A stretch of 9,508 bases of DNA from WGAB01 sp964406105. GTDB lineage: Bacteria; Hydrothermota; Hydrothermia; WGAB01. How positions within the stretch are numbered: position 1 is the stretch's first letter; each line of letters begins with the position of its first letter. The DNA lies in NCBI GenBank assembly GCA_964406105.1, contig CAYOQK010000036.1, positions 1-9,508 of the forward strand, in the 5' to 3' direction. A program made the translations under genes and the position numbers. Positions 1-6,249 of this stretch are shown here, piece by piece. The notes beneath the pieces were generated by a model. That model saw only the letters and a program-made list of their open reading frames with translations. It ran no database searches and was not told the DNA's origin.

Positions 1-159
1 GACCAGGAAAAACCGGTACAGCAGCCGCAGGGTGAAGCCTGCCAAAAGGAGTAGCAGTTTTCGCTCTCGGAGCAAGTGTTTGCCGTACAGAAGCAGGAAC
101 CCCCACAGGAGGGCCAGCATCACCAGCATGAAGCTATACAACAGGCTAAGGTCCTGCAT
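1..159 (-). CDS. membrane protein, N-terminal part (runs off window)
   Basis: Open frame of 53 codons from ATG at 159-157 with no stop before the window edge. The start is chosen because GGAGG lies at 169-165, 5 nt upstream, a well-placed Shine-Dalgarno. The translation begins MQDLSLLYSFMLVMLALLWG and is very hydrophobic: residues about 4-24 form one membrane segment, a short basic stretch follows (KHLLRERK), and a second hydrophobic segment (LLLLLAGFTLRLLYRFFLV) reaches the edge. The basic loop between the helices suggests it lies on the cytoplasmic side. The gene overlaps the last 14 nt of the propeller-like gene, so the two are probably translationally coupled. The family cannot be recognised from 53 residues; it is an integral inner-membrane protein, perhaps working with the exported propeller protein. 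Confidence 0.72.
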   Translation of the reverse strand, partial: MQDLSLLYSFMLVMLALLWGFLLLYGKHLLRERKLLLLLAGFTLRLLYRFFLV

Positions 160-1057
160 GATCCCCTCCCCCTGAGGGCCAAAGTACTTGATACCGAAGG
201 ACCTTGGCGTTTTGCAGGATCCATAGGGTGTCTCCCCACAACCCCATGGCTGAGATCCAGATCCTTTGGCCGATGCGATGGGGGCGGAACTTCAAGAGGG
301 AATGGAACCCTGCACGGTGGGGATCCCACCAGTACACGCCAAGGCCATCCGAAAGCCTGCCCGATACGATGGGGCCGTGGGGGCCCAGGGTGCCCGCCTG
401 GTACTCCCCTGGCAGGACCAGGGTTCGCTCTGTTGTGCCTGTGGAGTCCAGCAGGATCATCTGGCGGGCCGTGAAGATCAGGAGTTGGGGGGCTGGAGGC
501 CGAAAGTACAGGGCCCGAACTCGGTTCATTCCCAAGGGAACCTCCCACAGGAGGGTGGTGTCTCGGTACAGGCTTACGGTGAACCCTTGGGCCAAGGCCA
601 CCCAGGGGCCCCAGGCTTGGTACACAGGGGCCACGGGATACCGTCCTCGGAGTTCGCCCTGGCGTGAAAAACGATACAGGCCTTGGGAGGTCAGCACCAA
701 AAGCCATCGGCTATCCTGGCTAAAGCGGAGCCCCAGCACCGGGGGAACCCTCAGGGTCCAGCGTGGGGTCCCTCGGAGGCTTTGGGCCTCCAGTTGGGCC
801 CCTTGGCTCCCATCGCTGCGGAGGAACACCAGGTCGCCGGAGTCCGAAAGGGTGACCCCCAAGACCGTGGGGTCGTGGATCTCCAACACCTCCTGCTTGA
901 TGCCCCGAATGTAGAGTTGGAGCACCCCCCCTTGCAGTTCCGCGTACAGGGTTCCGCTGGGTGAGAAGACCGTGCTGTGGGGCAGGGTAAGGCTATCGGT
1001 TCCCAAGGGTCGCAGGGGAACCCATAGGCTCCATAGCACCCACCATATGCTTGTCAT
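146..1057 (-). CDS. exported beta-propeller-like protein of unknown function
   Basis: A 303-residue protein. Residues 1-20 (MTSIWWVLWSLWVPLRPLGT) look like a short, Trp-rich signal peptide or membrane anchor. The rest is a series of short beta-strand repeats of the kind seen in WD40-like/YVTN propellers: VFSPSGTLYAELQGGVLQLY, VTLSDSGDLVFLRSDGS, LRFSQDSRWLLVLTSQGLYRF, ALYFRPPAPQLLIFTARQMILLD and GDTLWILQNAKVLRY. Each has the pattern hydrophobic strand, S/D-x-x-G or D-x-R turn, strand. No catalytic motif is visible. The start is the first ATG 19 nt after the eRF1-like stop; no Shine-Dalgarno precedes it, only an AT-rich stretch (CTAAAACCGTAT). Its 3' end overlaps the next, membrane-protein gene. 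It is probably a periplasmic scaffold or binding protein. No family name is offered; the propeller fold is an inference from repeat spacing. Confidence 0.7.
   Translation of the reverse strand: MTSIWWVLWSLWVPLRPLGTDSLTLPHSTVFSPSGTLYAELQGGVLQLYIRGIKQEVLEIHDPTVLGVTLSDSGDLVFLRSDGSQGAQLEAQSLRGTPRWTLRVPPVLGLRFSQDSRWLLVLTSQGLYRFSRQGELRGRYPVAPVYQAWGPWVALAQGFTVSLYRDTTLLWEVPLGMNRVRALYFRPPAPQLLIFTARQMILLDSTGTTERTLVLPGEYQAGTLGPHGPIVSGRLSDGLGVYWWDPHRAGFHSLLKFRPHRIGQRIWISAMGLWGDTLWILQNAKVLRYQVLWPSGGGDHAGP
165..169 (-). promoter_or_regulatory. ribosome binding site of the partial membrane protein
   Basis: GGAGG on the minus strand, inside the end of the propeller gene and 5 nt before ATG 159-157. It fixes the start of the downstream gene inside its neighbour and supports translational coupling. 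Confidence 0.65.
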
Positions 1058-1076
1058 ATACGGTTTTAGCGGGGCC

Positions 1077-2267
1077 CTATGCGGAAACCCGGGGATACCT
1101 CAGCAATGCCGAAAGCCCTTGGATCTCGGGCAGAAGATCCTTTTCAAAGACCACTTCCACGTTGCTCCGGGTTTCCAGGGCCCATTCCACTGCTTCGTCC
1201 ACCAGGTCGTGGACCCGGACCGGAGGCTTGCCCTCCGGGCATTCCAGTTCTTCGTCGGAGATGATGCCACTTTCAGGGCACCGGTACCCCTCCTGATCCC
1301 AGTAGGGATCCACCACCAGGGTGTGCACTTGACCGAACATCAGGGCCTTGAGGGTATCGTGCACCCCCTGTACGGCCCATCCCCGGCCCACCTTTTCCCG
1401 GATCTGGTTCAGGATCTCGTGTTCTTCTCGGGCTTCCTTCTGGCGCAGGAACTCCAGGGTGCGCTCGTAGATCTCGGTTTCGGTGAGGGTTCGGAGGTCG
1501 GTGGTAAAGGTGCCGATCAGCCGGTCCCGCAGGTAAGGGTGCAGATAGTCCTCCAGTTTCATCTTTTCGCCCTCGTGGGAACCGATCACCAGGTGGTCAA
1601 AGTGTTCCTTGCGGTACAGGTCAAACAGGGTATCGGCGATGGTTTTGAGCATGTGGGCGGTTTCGTGGCGAACCCATTGGTTGAAGTTGTGTTCGCCGTA
1701 GCCGTGGGTGGCCAGGCCGGCCACCCGGCCGCCGTGCACGAATTTGCCCTCCATGGTGCGGAACTTGGAGAGCCGCCAAAGGTCCGGGTTGAAGAAGTTG
1801 ACCACCTCGTAGGCTCGGTCCAGGTCCACGCGGAACAGTCGGGCGTGCCGTTTGTCCCAAGTGACCACGTAAGTGAGGCTGATCTCATCCCGCAGGGCCA
1901 GGAGTTGACGGATCCGAGGATGATCATCAATCACCAGGCGATCCCGCCAGATCCGCGGCACCTTGATCACCTCAAAGAGGCGGGGAGTTTTGGCGTAAAA
2001 GAAGATCAAAGCGCGACCCCCGCTGATGAAATTGGGCGACTGGAGTTCTCGCAGGGTTTCATCAATCAGAAGACGGGCCTCTTCCTGGAACTCCCGAGGC
2101 AGGTCCAAGGCCGCCAAGTATTCCATCTCTTGCTTCCCCAACCGTTTGGCCCGGTTGTACGGGCTCCCCGGCGGGGCGAGGTTCAGGTACAAGGAAAGCA
2201 CCGGATGTCCTTCGCTTTGAAACTCGCTGAGTCTTTTGAGGGTTTCATCCAACGTGGTTTTCACCAT
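1077..2267 (-). CDS. bacterial eRF1-like (baeRF-type) protein
   Basis: A 396-residue protein with the three-part layout of archaeo-eukaryotic peptide release factor homologues found in bacteria. The N-terminal part begins with a strand typical of the group (PVLSLYLNL). The middle domain holds HGGR, a His/Gly/Asn loop (THGYGEHNFNQW), a helix (RHETAHMLKTIADTL) and the strand FDHLVIGS, as in eRF1 domain 2. The last 110 residues match eRF1 domain 3 (an L7Ae-like fold): AVQGVHDTLKALMFGQVHTL, VVDPY, YRCPESG, a second Cys, then VHDLVDEAVEWALE and VEVVF. Only two of the usual zinc cysteines remain. No GGQ tripeptide is present; HGGR sits in the comparable region. By family knowledge these proteins are thought to act on ribosome-bound peptidyl-tRNA in rescue or quality control; that role is inferred here. 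An ATG three codons upstream (2276) abuts GGAG directly, so ATG 2267, 9 nt after AAGGAG, is the better start. Confidence 0.82.
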   Translation of the reverse strand: MVKTTLDETLKRLSEFQSEGHPVLSLYLNLAPPGSPYNRAKRLGKQEMEYLAALDLPREFQEEARLLIDETLRELQSPNFISGGRALIFFYAKTPRLFEVIKVPRIWRDRLVIDDHPRIRQLLALRDEISLTYVVTWDKRHARLFRVDLDRAYEVVNFFNPDLWRLSKFRTMEGKFVHGGRVAGLATHGYGEHNFNQWVRHETAHMLKTIADTLFDLYRKEHFDHLVIGSHEGEKMKLEDYLHPYLRDRLIGTFTTDLRTLTETEIYERTLEFLRQKEAREEHEILNQIREKVGRGWAVQGVHDTLKALMFGQVHTLVVDPYWDQEGYRCPESGIISDEELECPEGKPPVRVHDLVDEAVEWALETRSNVEVVFEKDLLPEIQGLSALLRYPRVSA

Positions 2268-2276
2268 CGCTCTCAT

Positions 2277-2282
2277 CTCCTT
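2277..2282 (-). promoter_or_regulatory. Shine-Dalgarno deciding the eRF1-like start
   Basis: AAGGAG on the minus strand. It touches the first possible ATG (2276-2274) with no spacer but lies 9 nt from the second in-frame ATG (2267-2265), which is therefore preferred. Confidence 0.6.
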
Positions 2283-2293
2283 GCTTTGAGAGT

Positions 2294-2299
2294 ATTATA
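2294..2299 (-). promoter_or_regulatory. probable -10 box (TATAAT) for the eRF1-like gene
   Basis: A perfect TATAAT on the minus strand in the 40-nt gap between the GH57 stop (2308) and the eRF1-like start. Initiation about 7 nt downstream would give a leader of roughly 20 nt containing AAGGAG. No convincing -35 hexamer is seen 16-19 nt upstream and there is no TG extension, so this is a candidate only. It would let the eRF1-like, propeller and membrane genes be expressed apart from the upstream genes. Confidence 0.5.
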
Positions 2300-2307
2300 C
2301 GCCGAGC

Positions 2308-5300
2308 CTACCCCCTGAGGCGAAGGAACTTACGACGCCAGCGGTGGCCTGGGAGAGACACCTCCAGGAAGTACACACCAGAGGGCCCGGAAAGCCGGAA
2401 CTCCAACGGGCCTGTGTGAACTCTCCGCCGCTCGCGTAGGTGCAGGCGACCGACAACGTCGTACACCTGGAGTTCTACGGGGGTTCCCGGGCTCACTCCC
2501 TGGAGGCGTATGCGGTACGTTCCTCCAGGGGCGGGGAAGGGCCCCAAGAGGTGTACTTCGGGCGAGGAGGTGTCGGTGGAGTCTGCCTGCCACTGAAGCA
2601 GGAGGGGGTAGAACTCGTCGGGTTCCAGGTCGTTGTCGTAGTCCCCTGGGGGCACCTGCCACTGGAGGCTGCCGCCGTCTGGGGTTGCGTAACTGCCCAC
2701 GGCCACGTAAAGGGTGTCGGGAACGTGGCCAAAGAATCGTGCCAAGTTCACCACGCCTTCCATGACGCCTATGGGGCCAGGGGCGGCGGCCCAGGCGAAG
2801 GTTTGGGGGTCTTCCTGCACCTGGCCTGAGGCGTCGTACCAACGGATCCAGTCATTGTCGTTTTCATCGGCCAGGAAAAGATCAAAGGCGGCCACGGCCC
2901 CGGACTTGGCCCAGGGGGCAGGGACCAGCCCGGCAAAGGGCCATCGGGAGAGGAACACGAAGTGGTCGTTTTGGAACCCCACGGGCAGGCCGTTCCCCGC
3001 GGTTTCCGTGGCGAGATACAGGCGGGTGGAATCCGGATCGTAAAAGGCCCAAAGATGCATGTCGCCGTGGGAGGAGAGGAGCCAAGCGAGGGGATCCAGG
3101 GTGCCATCCATGGTGAACCGCACCAGGCCCACGGTGTACTCGTAGTTTTGGCCGAAATTGTTGTCCCAGGTCTCATTGCCCACAGAGTCCTGGGCATGGA
3201 GGGCAAAGGCCACGTGGTCGCCGTGTTCCTGTGGAGGGATCCAGCCTCCCCACAGGCTCGGGTCGGCTTGGCCGTTGCCGTTCCAGTCGTGGAGGGTTCC
3301 ATCGTCGGGCCGCATCTCCACGTCGGGATAGGTCCAGAGGCCGTTGACGCCGTAGCGGATCCGCACCCAGCGAACTCCGGAGGGATCGGCCACGTGGGTC
3401 AGCACCAGGGCGGAATCTCCGGCGAGCACGTTTTGCGGAGGGCGGGTGTCCCAAAAGGTGGGGCCCTCCAGATCACCGGGCCCCGGCAGGGGCACCTCGG
3501 GGGTGCCGGTTCCCAGGTAGAACCACAGGGTGTAGGTACCCTGTTGACCGCCGAGTTCCATCAGTTCGGCGCCCCCGCTGAGGCGACCCAAAGGGTGGTA
3601 CGTGAGCCCTTGGCCGGAGGCATAGAGGAACACGGCCTTGGCATGGCTCAGTGTGTCTTCGTAACCCATGTAGGTCCAACCGTTGGGAGTGATCCCCTGA
3701 ACGAACCGCAGGGAGTATCCCAAAGTGATTTGCCCGAGGAGATTTGGCGAAACCCCGCACTTGGTCCAGTTAGGCCACAGGCTGTGGAGGGTGAGCCGGA
3801 AGGAAGGTGAGGCGCCGGCATAGAGCACGAGGGTTTTTTGCAGATCCGAGGCAGGTTCGCCGGAGGCATCGTAGGTTTCCTGCAGGTGGAGCACGACGGA
3901 ATCGGGGGTGGTGTGGATTTGGAAGTCAAACCAAGAGTTTTCTGCCTGGCTTTCATGGAAAAGGCCTGGGTGGCCACCATCATCGTAATCACCTTCGTTG
4001 CCGTAGTTGCCCAGGAGATTTGCGGCGTACACCAGGCCTTGGGAGTCGGCAGCGGCCAGAACGCGGCCGCCCCTGCGATCCACGATCAGGGCCACGCTGT
4101 TGTTGTACAGCAGCACTTCATTCAGGCCGTCGCCATCGTAGTCGTCCTCCTCGGCCCCTACCCAAGGGGTGTCGGGCACCTCGGTGAGCCATTGCTGCAG
4201 ACGGGCGAACAGGGCTCCGTAACGGGTGTGGTTCCACAGGTGGCGTCCCCAGCCGCTGAGGGGTCCCCCGGGTCCATCGTGCCAAGCGGTTTCGTAGAGC
4301 ATGGCCATGAGCACGATGCGCCCCACCAGAGCCAGGGTGGTGTCGGGGCCGGTCCAGGGGTGTAACCGTAGGTAGGCGAATTTCCACAGATCCTCGTAGT
4401 CCCCGGGGATTCCGTTGGCGTTGAGATCGGGCGCCAGACCACAGTCAAAGGCGGGAGCGGTTTGAAAATCGTGGTACCAATGGTCATAGGACCCCCCGGT
4501 CCACTCGTGGAGTTCAGGGTAGGTGCCATAGGCGATGTCTATTATCGGAGGATCGTTGTGGGGGTCGTTGTCGTATAGGCGGTCCAATCCCCACCATTTG
4601 GCCACTTCGGAGATGTACACGGGTTGGATCCAGGGCTGAGAGGCAGCCCAGCCGATGTTGTGATCGTAGGAGGCAGCGGGGACTCCTGGCTGGCCGAAGT
4701 CCCAACCGGCAACGCCGGCAGCCTTTTCCCAGTCGTCGGCATACACCACCACCTGTTCTTGGTCAGGATCGTCGTGCAGGTCCCAAAGCAGGGCGTTCAA
4801 GGGGTTCCCTGGGGTGGACACATCGTTCCACACCCATTGGTCTCGGGCTGTTCTTGAGATGAACACCACGAACACGCGGTTCCCTTGGCTGTCCAGCATC
4901 TGGTGCACCTTGTAGGGGTTATGGCACGGGGTACCGTCGGCAAAGGTGTGGGGATACCAATCGTGTACGTTGTCGTCCAGAAGGATCACCGGTGGGATCC
5001 ACACCCGTTGGCCGGTGGAGGTGTACCCCTCTTTGCCGTATACCTGGTTGAGCAGGGCAATGAGGGAGTAGGGCATTTGGCTTTCGTTTTTCCACACCCG
5101 TTCTGGAATCCACACCACTGTGGGTTCATTGGGGCGGCCCACGGGTTTCAAGGCCATTTCGTATAGGTGTTTCGCATACTGGAAGGACCAGCGGTTCATG
5201 GCTTCCTCAGCGTAGGGCAGGATGTTCTCGGCGTAGCTGCCGCCCACCAGGTCTACCAAGGGGTCGCGGAGTTTGCGTAGCAGGCCGTGATCGTTTTGGT

Positions 5301-5520
5301 TCCACAGGTAGGACTGCAGCAGGGTGCCAGAAATGTGAAACTCTGCAGGCACGTGGTAAGCCAGGTGGGTGTCTAAGGTGCGGTGGTAGCTGTTGCCCAC
5401 GTAGCCGGGGAGGCTTTCCACCAGGGCATAGGTACCGTGGTCGGTAAAACTCTGGTTGCCGTGGTGGAGGAAGGCCACTTTAACGGTTTGCGCTGCCAGC
5501 AGGGCAATCCACCAGGCCAT
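2308..5520 (-). CDS. secreted multidomain GH57-type glycoside hydrolase with C-terminal sorting domain
   Basis: A 1070-residue protein, predicted to be an extracellular alpha-glucan-active enzyme. A short hydrophobic leader (MAWWIALLAA, no Lys/Arg) precedes HHGNQ at 19-23, in place of GH57 region I. GGSYAENILPY (93-103) matches region II. WIPERVW (137-143) matches region III, with E140 as expected nucleophile. YADDWEKAAG (260-269) matches region IV (D-x-E-K), with D263 as likely acid. Residues about 465-670 look like the beta-sandwich found after GH57 catalytic domains. Residues about 800-905 (FTMDGTLDPLAW, LYLATE, APWAKSGAVAAFD) resemble DOMON/CBM9 or glucodextranase C-terminal modules. Residues about 990-1070 form a FlgD/type IX-like sorting domain (VELQVYDVVGRL, SGVYFLEV, RRKFLRLRG). 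Four DxDxDG-like calcium loops are scattered through it. The start is forced: the SDR stop TGA lies in the same frame 18 nt upstream. There is no Shine-Dalgarno. Substrate is unknown. Confidence 0.85.
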   Translation of the reverse strand: MAWWIALLAAQTVKVAFLHHGNQSFTDHGTYALVESLPGYVGNSYHRTLDTHLAYHVPAEFHISGTLLQSYLWNQNDHGLLRKLRDPLVDLVGGSYAENILPYAEEAMNRWSFQYAKHLYEMALKPVGRPNEPTVVWIPERVWKNESQMPYSLIALLNQVYGKEGYTSTGQRVWIPPVILLDDNVHDWYPHTFADGTPCHNPYKVHQMLDSQGNRVFVVFISRTARDQWVWNDVSTPGNPLNALLWDLHDDPDQEQVVVYADDWEKAAGVAGWDFGQPGVPAASYDHNIGWAASQPWIQPVYISEVAKWWGLDRLYDNDPHNDPPIIDIAYGTYPELHEWTGGSYDHWYHDFQTAPAFDCGLAPDLNANGIPGDYEDLWKFAYLRLHPWTGPDTTLALVGRIVLMAMLYETAWHDGPGGPLSGWGRHLWNHTRYGALFARLQQWLTEVPDTPWVGAEEDDYDGDGLNEVLLYNNSVALIVDRRGGRVLAAADSQGLVYAANLLGNYGNEGDYDDGGHPGLFHESQAENSWFDFQIHTTPDSVVLHLQETYDASGEPASDLQKTLVLYAGASPSFRLTLHSLWPNWTKCGVSPNLLGQITLGYSLRFVQGITPNGWTYMGYEDTLSHAKAVFLYASGQGLTYHPLGRLSGGAELMELGGQQGTYTLWFYLGTGTPEVPLPGPGDLEGPTFWDTRPPQNVLAGDSALVLTHVADPSGVRWVRIRYGVNGLWTYPDVEMRPDDGTLHDWNGNGQADPSLWGGWIPPQEHGDHVAFALHAQDSVGNETWDNNFGQNYEYTVGLVRFTMDGTLDPLAWLLSSHGDMHLWAFYDPDSTRLYLATETAGNGLPVGFQNDHFVFLSRWPFAGLVPAPWAKSGAVAAFDLFLADENDNDWIRWYDASGQVQEDPQTFAWAAAPGPIGVMEGVVNLARFFGHVPDTLYVAVGSYATPDGGSLQWQVPPGDYDNDLEPDEFYPLLLQWQADSTDTSSPEVHLLGPFPAPGGTYRIRLQGVSPGTPVELQVYDVVGRLHLRERRRVHTGPLEFRLSGPSGVYFLEVSLPGHRWRRKFLRLRG

Positions 5521-5527
5521 CAGGGGT

Positions 5528-5533
5528 ATTGTA
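5528..5533 (-). promoter_or_regulatory. possible -10 box (TACAAT) for a leaderless GH57 transcript
   Basis: TACAAT on the minus strand ends 7 nt before the GH57 ATG at 5520, where no Shine-Dalgarno exists. That spacing would place transcription start at or next to the A of ATG, as for leaderless genes. No -35 hexamer is recognisable, so the call is weak. Confidence 0.3.
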
Positions 5534-5538
5534 AGCGA

Positions 5539-6249
5539 TCAGCGGATGTGGCGGCCCCCGTCCACCGGCAGCACGGTGCCTGTGAGATAGGGGGCTTGGA
5601 TCAGGAAAAGCAGGGCCTGGAAGAGTTCCTCGGGTTCACCCTTTCGGCGCAAGGGCACCCGGTCCACGGCACGGTGCTTTTCCTCTTCGGTCATGGTTTC
5701 GGGGAACCACACGGGGCCTGGAGCCAAGGCGTTCACCCGCACCTCGGGGGCCAGTTCCAGGGCGAGGGACCGGGTGGCCATAAGGAGGCCCGCCTTGCTG
5801 ATGGAGTACACCGATCGGCCACGCAGGGGCTTGATCCCCCATACATCGGCGATGTTGACAATACGGCCCCACCCCCTCTGCTTCATCCGGAGCCCCAAAA
5901 GCACCGCCAAAAGGTAAGGGGTTTTCAGGTTGATGTGCATGATCTTTCGCCAGTGGGCTGGGGTCAAGTGGTGCAGGTCCGTGGGATCAAACACACCGGC
6001 GTTGTTGATCAGGATGTCCACGTGGATCCCCTGGCGGTCCAACTCCTGAACCAGGTGTTCCGCAGCCTCTCCATCTTGGAAGTTCTGCCGGAGCACCCGT
6101 ACCCGGGGATCCTGGGGCACGTTGTCGCAGGAGTGCCAACAGGTGGCCACGATCCGATGGAACCCTTCCTCCAGAAAACGCTGCACGAAGTAGCGGCCGA
6201 GTTTTTTGCCTCCTCCTGTAACCAAAAGGGTGCGGGCATGCAGGTCCAT
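5539..6249 (-). CDS. FolM/PTR1-like short-chain dehydrogenase (pteridine reductase type)
   Basis: A 236-residue, single-domain Rossmann-fold NAD(P)H oxidoreductase of the SDR superfamily, cytoplasmic. The cofactor loop is TGGGKKLGR (11-19), the basic TGxxx(R/K)LG form typical of pteridine reductases rather than TGxxxGIG. INNAG is at 81-85, N107 is the structural Asn, and Y148-x3-K152 is the catalytic pair. The position 13 residues before the Tyr, Ser in ordinary SDRs, is Asp (D135), as in PTR1 and in E. coli FolM. LAPEVRVNALAPG and the C-terminus PVDGGRHIR also resemble FolM. The expected reaction is NADPH-dependent reduction of dihydropterins (dihydromonapterin or dihydrofolate); the substrate is inferred. 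The ATG directly follows the leuS TAA with no gap, and GGTGGTG at the leuS end may serve as a weak ribosome site, implying translational coupling. Another SDR substrate cannot be excluded. Confidence 0.85.
   Translation of the reverse strand: MDLHARTLLVTGGGKKLGRYFVQRFLEEGFHRIVATCWHSCDNVPQDPRVRVLRQNFQDGEAAEHLVQELDRQGIHVDILINNAGVFDPTDLHHLTPAHWRKIMHINLKTPYLLAVLLGLRMKQRGWGRIVNIADVWGIKPLRGRSVYSISKAGLLMATRSLALELAPEVRVNALAPGPVWFPETMTEEEKHRAVDRVPLRRKGEPEELFQALLFLIQAPYLTGTVLPVDGGRHIR

Noticed and set aside
972..2318. A 448-codon open frame on the plus strand opposite the eRF1-like gene
   Set aside because: It mirrors a well-supported gene, its translation lacks any family motif, and long antisense frames are common where GC-rich third positions remove stops.
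5520..5541. Possible stop-codon readthrough joining the SDR and GH57 proteins, since both share a frame with only one TGA between them
   Set aside because: The GH57 protein has its own ATG and hydrophobic leader, and fusing a cytoplasmic reductase to a secreted hydrolase makes no sense. No recoding signal is visible.
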